Positions 36,677 through 47,568 of a DNA stretch of 64,000 nucleotides are shown here, in pieces (within the stretch, counting starts at the first letter, position 1; every line of letters starts with the position of its first letter). Where the stretch lies: assembly GCA_014898425.1 (NCBI GenBank), contig RCSZ01000006.1, forward strand, positions 2,604,001 to 2,668,000. The letters are read 5' to 3'. This DNA comes from Botryotinia globosa (Eukaryota; Ascomycota; Leotiomycetes; Helotiales; Sclerotiniaceae). Position numbers and translations under genes: made by a program. The notes beneath the pieces were generated by a model. The model had not been told where the DNA came from and searched no databases. It saw only the letters and a list, made by a program, of their open reading frames with translations.

Positions 36677-37005
36677 TTAATATAATAAATATAATAAATA
36701 TAATAAATATAATAAATATAATAAATATAATAAATATATAAATATAATAAATATAATAAATATAATAAATATAATAAATATAATAAATATAATAAATATA
36801 ATAAATATAATAAATATAAATATAATAATATAATAAATATAATAAATATATAAATATAATAAATATAATAAATATAATAAATATAATAAATATAATAAAT
36901 ATAATAAATATAATAAATATAATAAATATAATAAATATAATAAATATAATAAATATAATAAATATAATAAATATAATAAATATAATAAATATAATAAATA
37001 TAATT
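36677..37005 (+). repeat. AATAAATAT 9-bp tandem array
   Basis: About 330 bp of AATAAATAT units with few slips. The unit differs by one base from the AATTAATAT unit on the other side of the solo LTR. Confidence 0.9.
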
Positions 37006-37014
37006 AATTAAATG

Positions 37015-37265
37015 ATATCTCTAATATATAGAATTGAAAATATAATTTATAATTAAAAGCTAATTAATTTAGAAAGTATATAAAATCTATATAAGAATAT
37101 CCTTTTTTCTAATATATAGGATTTAAAATTTAATTTATAATTAAAAACTAATTGATTTAAAAAGTATATAAAATTTGTGTGAAAATATTTTTCTTTAATA
37201 TATAAGATTTAAAATACAATTTATAATTAGAAATTGATTAATTGAAAAAAAATTTATATAATAAA
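37015..37265 (+). repeat. Three tandem copies of an 87-bp repeat
   Basis: Copies start near 37018, 37106 and 37193. Each contains TAATATATAGGATTTAAAAT-like sequence, an AATTTATAATTA core and an AGAAAGTATATAAAAT-like tail. They differ mainly by transitions. A less-mutated singleton is at 35524. Confidence 0.65.
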
Positions 37266-37440
37266 TATTAAAGATTAGAAAATAGATTAATAAATATAAT
37301 AATTATAAATAATATTTAAAATATAATTAGTTGATATATTTATATTTTTTGAATTAATAGTTTTTATATAATGCTATTTTATATTAAGAAAAAGAACTGT
37401 TATTAATTATTGAATTATTTAGTTAATTTTATAATAAAAA

Positions 37441-37730
37441 GTTTAGATTTATAAAAAAAATAAGAAATTAGAAAAGAAAAAAGAATTAGAAAAAAAAGGG
37501 ATTAGATTTATTAGATTTATTAAAAAAAAAGAATAGAAAAAAAGAAGAAAAAAAAACAGAAATTAGAAAAAGAATTAAAAAGATAATTAATAAAAAAATA
37601 ATTAGAGAAAAAAAAGAAAAGAATTAGAAAAAAAATAAAAGAAAAGAATTAAAAAAATAATTAGAAAAAGAATTAGGAAAAGAATTAGGGTTAGAATTAG
37701 AAGAAGAATTAGAAAAAGAATTATAAGGTT
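37441..37730 (+). repeat. Purine-biased AGAATTA repeat tract
   Basis: Nearly 300 bp in which the plus strand is dominated by A with G and few C, built from GAATTAGAAAAA-like units. It is strand-asymmetric, unlike the surrounding balanced A/T. A short TTAGGGTTAG sequence occurs at 37686-37695, too short to be called telomeric. Confidence 0.6.
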
Positions 37731-39938
37731 TTAAGGTTTTAAAGTTTTAAAGTTTGATTATATCTTTGATACTTTTATATAAGCTAAAAGCTAGAGGTTA
37801 ATAAAAATTATTATTATTATTATTATTATTAAATATTCAGGATGTTTTTTAAAGCATTTGCTTCTTCAAAAAAAAATTTGTTATAAAAAGTATAATTGAA
37901 AATAATATTTGATAGTTTATCATTTTATTTATATTTTTAATTTCTAAAGTATCTTTCATTCTAATCTTTTCAAAATTTAATCTAAAATATAATTTATATA
38001 AATCAATTCTAGTTTTTTTTTCAAATAATTCTTTTTATAACTCTTTAATCTTTCTATTAGAGTTATAAAGTTATAGAATTCAATAAAATATATAAGGGAT
38101 AGATTCTGAATATATAGTGAAAAGCCTTTACATTTATTTTATATTTCGGATTTCTTTTAATTTAGAAAACTCTAAAAATCTATCTTATACTTTAAGCTCT
38201 TATATTAAAAGCAATTTGTTCTCTTATAAATTGAATACTTTTTATAATTTAGAAAAACTAATAAAAAGTCTTTATATTATTTTATATTAAGTTGATTTAT
38301 TGCTATTATTTAGTCTAACATTTTCTTATTATGATATTAATTATATTCTTTTAATTTATTATTATATTTTATTTGAGTTTTAATAAAATCAAAATTTATA
38401 GAATCTTTTTTTAAATGTAATAATTCTTGAGGTTTTGTTTTAGAATTATTTATTGAATTGATTTAGTAAGAGAGTATATATACAAAAAGCATATAGGATT
38501 AAAATAATATTAAATTAACATTTGTCTCTTCGTATAAAGGAGTATTACTAAGCTATATATAAGATTATATTCTATTCTATATATGCATCTCGTCCTAAAG
38601 TGAGATTAGAATATAATCTAGTTATTTATTTCAATATTATTAAATTCTAAATATAAATTAGTTTTTTAAACTCATTTTATATAATTAGAGTATTTTATTA
38701 ATAGTTTATTATTGTAATGTATCTATATTTATTTTTGATATATAATTTTATATTAAAACTATATATTAGAAATATATTTAAAAATATATTAAAAGTATAA
38801 ATAAATTTAATAAGATAATATGTTTATGTTTCTTATTAATTTATCTAATAAGATAGTTTAAAAGAATTTCTAAAAGATTTTTTTAATAATATGTTTTTAG
38901 AGTTGATATTATATTAATATTAAATTCTTTTTTTAATTGAATAATAAACTAACAAATTAACGATTTTTACATTGAATTTTTTCTAATAGTCTCAATTTTT
39001 ATTGAACTTTCGAATTTTGTATTCCGAATAATCTTTGAATCTTTAGTAATCTTTTCATTTATAATAATCTTAATTTATTATAAAAAACTCAAATTTTATC
39101 TCCTTGATAATGTTGATTTTTAATTTGATTATTCAAAGAATATTATTTTTAAATGAAATACTCATATATTTTTTATATTCTTTATAATAAAATATATTAT
39201 TTTATTTTTATTATCTTTTATTGATTTAAAACCTTCTAAATTATTAATAAAACCCTTTTTCTAATAATATTTTTGTAATATTGTTAATAAATTAACAATA
39301 GCTTTTTAGCTTTTTAGTTTTTGAAGTTTTTATATAAGATTTTAATGTTGTTATTAATCAATAAATAATAATTTCAATATTATTAGCTTATAAAACGGTT
39401 ATATGTCTTTCTTAAATAATCGAATTGTTTTTTAATTTCAAATCAGTTTTCTTAAAATATATTCTTTAATTTATATATTTTATTAATTATTAGAAAAGAA
39501 ATCTAAATCTTTGAATTGCTTTTTTCTTAAATGTGTTTTTATTGAAATTTAGTTTAATATATATATTTAGAATATTTAAAAATTCAAAAAAAAAAATTAT
39601 ATTTTGTTTTGAAATAAAATTGAAATTCTATTAGAATTTTATAGTTTCTTGATTTGTTTAAAAAGGTGTCTAAAGATATTTTGTATATTATAACTATGTT
39701 ATAGGTTCTTGTAAATACATAGTATTTTAAAATATTAAAAAATTAATTTTGATTTATTAATATTTTATACGTTATCAAAAACATATTGAAGAATTGAAAT
39801 TTAAAATTTTATAAAGTTTTAACCTAATGTTTATTTGATTTTGAAAGTTTTTATTATATTTTTCTAGTTTTTCTAGTTTTTTGAAATAAAAATTATATCA
39901 TAATATATAGATAGATTTCTTTACTCTGAATAGAAATT

Positions 39939-40114
39939 TGAATTAAATAAATTAAATGAATTAAATGAATTAAATGAATTAAATGAATTAAATGAATTAA
40001 ATGAATTAAATGAATTAAATGAATTAAATGAATTAAATGAATTAAATGAATTAAATGAATTAAATGAATTAAATGAATTAAATGAATTAAATGAATTAAA
40101 TGAATTAAATGAAT
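39939..40114 (+). repeat. GAATTAAAT 9-bp tandem array
   Basis: About 19 almost perfect copies of GAATTAAAT. The minus-strand frame through it reads as a repeating F-N-S peptide only because the unit is a multiple of three. Confidence 0.95.
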
Positions 40115-40674
40115 ATATATATATATCCAATTTATAAAAAGAAAAAAAGATTGAAATCCTTTTCTTTTCGAAATTTTTAATTAACAATAAACAATCTTTA
40201 AAATCGATAAGTGATTTCTTTTTTATAATGTTTATAAATAGAATAAATAGAATTTTTATAGTTTTCTCTTATTTCTTTATTTATTTCGAAATTTACATAA
40301 AAAGTAATAAAGATTTTGTTATTCAAAATAAAACTTTGAAATTCCTTAATATCATTTTCAAAATAGAAATTATTAAAAATTATAATTTTCTTTATATAAA
40401 TAAAGATATTAAATAAAAAAAGAGAAAATTTGATTTTTAAGTAATAGATTTGATTAAATAATTGTTCTTTGAGACATTTTTGAATTTTTGAATTTTTCAT
40501 ATTAATAGAATAGTTTCTTGATTTAGAATGAATAATTGAATTTTAAATTCTATAAAAAATTAAGGTTATATTTGAATAAAAGATTACAATATTATATAAT
40601 TCTAAATCTTATCAAATTTATAACCTATTATAAATTATATACTTAATAAAGAAAAGCTAGATTAAATTGAGAAT

Positions 40675-40898
40675 AATACTATAATAATACTATAATAATA
40701 CTATAATAATACTATAATAATACTATAATAATACTATAATAATACTATAATAATACTATAATAATACTATAATAATACTATAATAATACTATAATAATAC
40801 TATAATAATACTATAATAATACTATAATAATACTATAATAATACTATAATAATACTATAATAATACTATAATAATACTATAATAATACTATAATAATA
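40675..40898 (+). repeat. ACTATAATAAT 11-bp tandem array
   Basis: About 20 perfect 11-bp copies, strikingly uniform compared with the heavily mutated surroundings. This points to recent expansion. Confidence 0.95.
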
Positions 40899-41254
40899 TC
40901 ATAAGGAGAACTTAGAATTATAGAATATAACATATATATAAAACTATATTAGAAAAAGAATTTCAAGATAAAAATCTAAATTATTTATTTTTACTTTTTC
41001 TAATCCCTTATATAACCTATAATATATAGAAGATATATATAAGAAATTTGATTTGAAATCAATATTAAAAAAAAGATTATTATTATTATATCTATTATTC
41101 TATGTTTGAATTAACTTCTATATAATATTTAAAATTCTTCAAAATAAAAAACCATTAGTTTAAATAAAAAATTAATAAAGGATGTGTGTTTTAAATAAAG
41201 AATTCTTTATTTTATTTTATAATAATCATCTTCCTTATATAAAGAAGATAAAGA

Positions 41255-41415
41255 ATATAAGAGATGTTACAATATATACGTTATCGTGTCCGATCGAGCT
41301 AAGTACGACACTAAGCTCAAGTCGATCGTATATATAGCTTTGTAGTATACTCTCTTTAGTTCTATAGCTTTTAATTCTAAGATTGATCTCTAAACGCTCG
41401 TTGGGTTCGTTGTAA
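41255..41415 (+). repeat. GC islet of unknown repeat origin
   Basis: Contains GTTATCGTGTCCGATCGAGC and TCAAGTCGATCGTATATATA, an imperfect palindromic arrangement around GATCGA, and a TATA-like run. It resembles a decayed LTR or transposon end, but no second copy or target duplication was found. Confidence 0.35.
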
Positions 41416-41915
41416 GAGATTTTTCTTATAATATTAACTTTTTATTAATTTACTATAATAATAGAATTTTATTATTATAATAAGTTCTCTTAATATAATA
41501 ATAATATCAAGTGATTTAATTAATATTTATAGAAAATAATGATATCAAATTAATTTTTATTAATAATAGATTTATTATATTTAATATAACTCTTTTTTGA
41601 TTGATTATATAAGTTTTAATTATATTTATATTATTTAAGCTTTAATTTTCTATAAAAAATTTCATTTTGAAATTAGTATTATAGAAGATATATTATTTAA
41701 AAGTCTTTAAATATATTCTATATAGTTACTACTTTTTCTTTTTTTTCTCTTAATTAAATTTGAATAATTTTATTAAAGAAAAAATTTATATTTATTAATT
41801 TGATATTATATTATAAAACTAAGAATATTATGTAGAGAGTTTAGATTAATCGAATTATTTGAATTGGGTTTTAAGCTAAGTGAATTAACTTATATATATA
41901 TATATATATATATAG

Positions 41916-42059
41916 TGTTAGGATATATATATAGTAGTAAGCTATCAGAACTTCAATTCCTGATACTATGTCTTTTATAGTTAGATTGTATATGTGGCGT
42001 AGTGGTAAAGCTTACAACTTCTATTTGATTCTATACGTATTGATTCTATACATATAATA
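41916..42059 (+). repeat. 5' LTR of miniature element copy 1
   Basis: Strongly RIP-mutated: the end CATGCACGTGACA of the intact family reads TATACATATAATA here. A TATA-like run lies at LTR positions 8-18. A tRNA A-box-like TGGCGTAGTGGT lies at 41995-42006. Confidence 0.85.
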
Positions 42060-42333
42060 GGGTATCAGGGATTAAGTCAAATAAATACTATTCTGGGATC
42101 TCTAATTAAAGCTTACTTAATTGAAAATAGATTTTCCTAATAAAAAGCGGGTTAGAGGCGAGGATGTACTGTTTAATAATTGAGTATTCTGAATTCATTA
42201 ATAATTGATTATTAATAGTGAGGATATGGCTAATATAATTATTGTATTATATATCATATAATTAACTATATAAATAAATATTCTTTATAATTATTAATCT
42301 TTTTAGGATGAAAAGAATAAAAGAGGGGAGCTC

Positions 42334-42477
42334 TATTAGGATATATATATAGTAATAAGCTATCAGAACTTCAATCCCTGATACTATGCCTTTTATAATC
42401 AGATTGTATGCGTGGCATAATAGTAAAGCTTACAACTTCTATTTGGTTCCATGCGTATTGGTTCCATGCACGTGACA
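42334..42477 (+). repeat. 3' LTR of miniature element copy 1
   Basis: Retains the intact end CATGCACGTGACA and the AATCCCTGATAC segment (42373-42384) that complements the start of the interior. Its first bases are TATTAGG instead of TGTCAGG, consistent with transitions. Confidence 0.85.
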
Positions 42478-43264
42478 TATAGTATTACGATTCTTATAGA
42501 CAGTGAGATTATTAAGAAGATAAATGTAAGTGTGATTGAAGTAAAAGAGATAATATTTAGGATTAGGAGCAAGGACCAAGATAATGGTCCTTGATTACCT
42601 AATCTACGCTAAGCTAATTTAGTGTATATGCACGTGATACGTGATCATATGCTTAAAAGTATAACAATAAACCTCTAATAAATTATTTAATTTTGAGAAT
42701 TTTCTTTCTGAACTCCTATTAGTAACTTCAATTATTATACTATTATCTTCGAAAATCAGTAGATAAAATAAATCTTTAGATGTTCATTATAGATAATTAT
42801 TGTTGTTATAAAAAAGATTCGATTTTTAAAAAACTTATCAATAGGAAAAATTCATATAAAAGAAAGACTATTATTAAAAAGAATCTATTATTAAGAAACG
42901 ATATTGAATAGATTTATTATATAAGAAAAACTATTATTAAATAAAAACTATTAAAAGAACTATATACTCTTAAGAGATATTACTAATGAATATTTTATTA
43001 GAAATTATTTTCTTGAATTACAAGCTAAGAATATACTCAAGTAAGTCTTATTCTTTTCGCTTCAAGCATATAAAAATACTATAGTTAAAATTTAGAAATA
43101 CTAGTTTATAAAAGCTCTTCTATACTATCCGAAGATCTTCCTAATGATTTAAGCTAAAATTAAATACTATATTATACTAAACTTTTTTATAAAAATACTT
43201 TTCCTACGATAGATTTTTTTAATCATACATTTTTCGAATTCTTAATTCTTTTTAATAATATATT

Positions 43265-43450
43265 TTATTTAGTAATTATTGATATCAACTTGATTGATAT
43301 AAGTGTAAGTACTTAGTCCTATATTGTTATATTCATTCTTAATTATTATTATCTATAAGAAACTAGATATTAAATATATAAGAAAGCATTAGTACAATGC
43401 TAATTAATATAGTGCTCTCTTTGATTATATAATCGATGTCCCGATGTTGA
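43265..43450. repeat. Dispersed 180-bp repeat, copy A
   Basis: Matches 49410-49580 through shared blocks such as TTCTTAATTATTATTATCTA and ATCGATGTCCC, with transition differences. Read on the minus strand the better copy starts TGTTGGGACATCGATCATG, a form common at LTR 5' ends. So these may be solo LTRs of a larger retroelement. Confidence 0.55.
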
Positions 43451-46400
43451 TAATTTTTTAAAGATAAATACAATTATATACTTTAATCTATAATTTATTC
43501 TTTTAAATATAATATTCTCTTAGCTCTATCTAGCTTTTATATCTCTACTCTTTTTCTATTTAATATATTACTTTAATAATTATTTTATTAATATCAATTA
43601 AATCTTTTAATATTTGATATATACTATTTTTGATTATAATATTTATAGAATTCGATTTCCTATTAATTTATTTAATCTTTATAATTTTTTTATTCTTATA
43701 GTATTATTTTAAAGTTATAATATCAATTAAAAACTACTTTTTTATATTTATATCGAATTTAATTAATAAGTTATATAATAACTTTGAATCTATATAAAGT
43801 ATAAATAATATTGACTTTTTAGATTTAAAAATAATATTAATAATATCTTTAATAGTAGTTTCGATATCAAAACCTAAAACTAATATATATAGCTTAAAAG
43901 CTAATATATTTCTAATGATTTTTTTATATTTAATTGATATTCAATATATAATATTAATATTATTCTATTTGTTTATTAAATAGATTATATAATTCGTTTG
44001 TAATAATAAATCAGTATTATTAATAAATAATATATTAATAAAAACAATTAATTTGATAGAATTTATATCTAAATATATAAATATAAATCCTTTTTTCAGA
44101 TTGTTCATTTATTATTTAATAACTTTATTAAGCTTATTTACATCTTTTTTTTTGAATCTATTATTTGAATAATAATAGAAAAATAATAAAATGCTTTTGA
44201 TTGATATAAAATTATAATATATACTCCCTTTGTATATTAAGCGATATATTAATTCTTCAAAATAATATTTTTTCAAACTTTTCTTTTTGTTTTATATATA
44301 TCGATATTTCTAGCTATAATCAATCTAATATTATTATATTGTTTCTTTTAATTAAAATAAATCTTATTACTTTTAAAAATAATTAAATAACTATTAAACC
44401 TAAGTAAATAATCTTTTATAAATTGCTCTTTATCTTTAATCATAAAATTGACTTTGTTTAGTTGCTTTTATTCCAAATATATAAATCTTTTGTTTATAAC
44501 TATAAGAATATTATTGATTTGAAGCTCTACGATATCAATATTATTGATTGAATAAAGTAAATAAGGGTTATATATAGATTGTATTATATTCAGTTTATCC
44601 CTATAATAATTGTAATAGATTTCAAACTAATGATTTTCTACTTCAAGAATATTATATAAAAACTTTATAATATATAAAATATATCCATTCTTAAATCCAA
44701 CCTCTTTTAATATTTCTATATAAATAGATTTATTCAAAATCATAATCGATTGAATATATACTTATATAATATCCTACAAATAAATTTAAATATATTCATT
44801 TAATACTTATAGAATAATAATATAAATAAAAATAATATATTAATTAATATATTGAATAATAAATAATTATATTAAAACAATAATTTTACTCTTATTTTGA
44901 TATATCTAAACTATTAATTATAATTTTATATATACTCTATCAATACCCTCTTCTTTTATTTCATTAATAAAATATAATTTGAAAAATCTCATTTCAAACA
45001 GAATATTATCTTTTAAGATAATCTTAAAGATTTTATTTTTTATTAATCTATCAACTTCCTTATATCACAATTCTATATATCTTATAAATATATTATCTTA
45101 TAAAAATATAATTAATTATAATAATTTTATAATGGATTTTTTATTAATATCTATTATATTGATTATTCTAATCAAATTGCTTTTTGTATAACAATATAAT
45201 TATATATCTGATTATACTACTAATGATAATATTTGAAATTATAATATCTCTATATATAATATATCAACAATTATAATATTACTATTATTATCATTCATAT
45301 TATTGTTTTTTGATTCTATTCTTTTAGATTCTATATAAAAAGATTATATAGATATAAACTGGAATTTAATTAATTTATTAGAAAATTCTATTTTATATAT
45401 CTCCTTATTTATTTTAATTAGAATATATAATCCAATCCATTTACCTAATATATTACTACCTTTTCTCTTTTTTTATACTAAAATTTCTGAATTTAATAGT
45501 AAAATAAAAATAGATATTATAGATAGTTTATTCCTCAATTTCAATATCTTTATAATTTATTTTTTAACTCAAATATGATATACTTTTGTTATAGCTTTTT
45601 TTTATAGTTTTTATATATTGAATAATTATTATAATTAATAAATTAATATCATTTAATTTGAAATATATTCTATAAACTAATAATATAGAAATAAGTTTAT
45701 TTAATCTTGTTAAATCATGTATAGCTTTTATTACCATTTGAAAAACTATCACTTTAATTAAATTATTATCTTTAAGTTTTTTTATTAAAATTTTATATAT
45801 ACAATATAATAAATGATAATATCTTTTGATAATACTTATAGAATTATATACTTTAATAGATATATTTTTGATAGTGATTGATATAGACTTTACATTTTAA
45901 ACAAATTCTTTATTTACAAAATTCTTTTTAATATTATAAATAATATAGTCTAATGATCTAATATATATATTAATCTAATATTTTTTGAGATTGTTGAATA
46001 TATATTTAGTAGAGATATTTTCAAAAAACCAAATTATTTAATAATATATTACTTTATTGATAATATATAGAATCAGATTGTTTATAATATATATAATATT
46101 AACATAAATAATATAATTGAATTCAATGTTTTTTAATAAAATAAATCTAAAACGTTCTAATGATTTGCTATATATTTGATAATATTTGTAATATTTAGTG
46201 AGATACTTAATAATATTATTACTTTTGTTATAATTTATTTGTTATAATATATAATAAAAACATTATATCAATAAATAGCTAAATTGTTAATATAAATATT
46301 ATAATTTTATAATTATTAAATAATAATTGTTCTAATAAATCGATTTTTAGATGAATTGATTTATATCTACTTTTTTTATTAAAAATGTATATCCACATTT

Positions 46401-47015
46401 TCTAATAATAAAATATTTATCCTTTAAAATAATAAATTAATTAATAATATTATTATAAAACATTTGAAAATAATTTATGTTTTTAAGATTCAATAGAAAT
46501 AGAATATTAATATCTATAATATAAAAATCAATATCTTCGAATAATATAATAGTTCGAAATAATCCTATTGATATTATAATTCTCTTTTCAAACATATATT
46601 TATAGCCTCTGTTATTAATAAATTATATTTAATTGAATAGATTTATTTTCATATATAATATTATTCAATTCCAACTATAAACTTCTCTATATATACTATA
46701 TCAATATATATACTAAAGAATTCTTTATTTGTATAACTTATATAAAAGATATTTATTATATTTTTTATAAATAAATTGTTTTAATAGAGTTTTTAATTAT
46801 TATATATAATATTATATTGAATAATAATTGATTGAATATTTTCTAGTTACTAATAGATTCAGAATTTACAAAAAATATCTTATCTATATTATCTTCAATA
46901 TCAAGATTTATAAAAAACAAACCTATTTCGATTTTTGAATTAAATTTTGTATTAATAATCTCTCCCTTATATTCAATTATCTATTGATTGTAATACTTAT
47001 TAAATATATTATTAC

Positions 47016-47568
47016 TGTCACGTGCATGGAACTAATACGCATGGAATTAAATAGAAGTTATAAGCTTTACCACTACGCTATACACGCAATCTGGCCAAAA
47101 AGCATAGTATCAGGGATTGAATCTAATAGCTTATTATTATATATATATTCTAATAGAGCTTCCCTCTTTTATTCTTTTCGTTTCGAAAAGACTAATCATG
47201 AAGAATATTTATTTATATAATTAACTATATGATATATAATACATTAATTGTATTAACTATATCCTCACCATTAATAATCAATTTATTAATGAATTCAGAA
47301 TATTCAATTATTAAGTAGATACATCCTCGCCTCTAACTCACTTCTTATTAAGAAAATCTATTCCTAATCAAGCAAGTTCAAATCAGAAATCCCAGAATAG
47401 TATTCATTTAGCTTAATCCCTGATACTCTATTACATATATAAAACCAATACGTATAAAATCAAATAAAAGTTGTAAGCTTTATTACTACACTATGCACGT
47501 AATCTAGTTAAAAGGCATAGTATTAGGGATTGAACCTAATAGCTTACTACTATATATATATTCTAACA
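47016..47568 (-). mobile_element. Complete miniature LTR retrotransposon (TRIM-like), copy 2, inverted
   Basis: Inverted relative to copy 1. 5' LTR 47568-47429, interior 47428-47156, 3' LTR 47155-47016, flanked by perfect ATTAC duplications (47011-47015 and 47569-47573). The purine tract AAAAGAATAAAAGAGGGAAG adjoins the 3' LTR. The interior start reads GAGTATCAGGGATTAAG and again complements the LTR segment AATCCCTGATAC. The interior aligns with copy 1 along its length, including CATCCTCGCCTCTAACTC on the plus strand here. Independent target duplications prove two separate insertions of one element. Confidence 0.88.

Larger units (their letters stand above)
41916..42477 (+). mobile_element. 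Complete miniature LTR retrotransposon (TRIM-like), copy 1
   Basis: 5' LTR 41916-42059, interior 42060-42333, 3' LTR 42334-42477, flanked by perfect 5-bp duplications TATAG (41911-41915 and 42478-42482). The LTRs are 144 bp each and differ only by C/T and G/A changes, the 5' LTR being more mutated. The interior has no open frame of note. A purine tract (about 42313-42330, AAAGAATAAAAGAGGGGAG) lies at the 3' LTR, as expected for second-strand priming. GTATCAGGGATT starts two bases into the interior and is the reverse complement of LTR positions 38-49. Structure and size match terminal-repeat retrotransposons in miniature, which need proteins from an autonomous partner. Confidence 0.88.

Noticed and set aside
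37686..37695. Telomeric repeat
   Set aside because: Only one and a half TTAGGG units occur within a purine-biased tract.
39921..40187. 88-codon minus-strand frame with a repeating F-N-S peptide
   Set aside because: It is the translation of a 9-bp tandem array and has no unique coding sequence.
35880..40898. CRISPR-like arrays among the tandem repeats
   Set aside because: The repeats are head-to-tail satellites without spacers, in a eukaryotic genome.
41995..42050. tRNA gene or tRNA-derived SINE
   Set aside because: Only the A-box matches well, no cloverleaf forms, and paired LTRs with 5-bp duplications explain the unit better.
42060..42075. Interior start of the miniature element as a plant-type initiator-tRNA primer site (TGGTATCAGAG)
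   Set aside because: It lacks the leading TGG that pairs with tRNA CCA, while a 12-nt exact complement lies in the element's own LTR.
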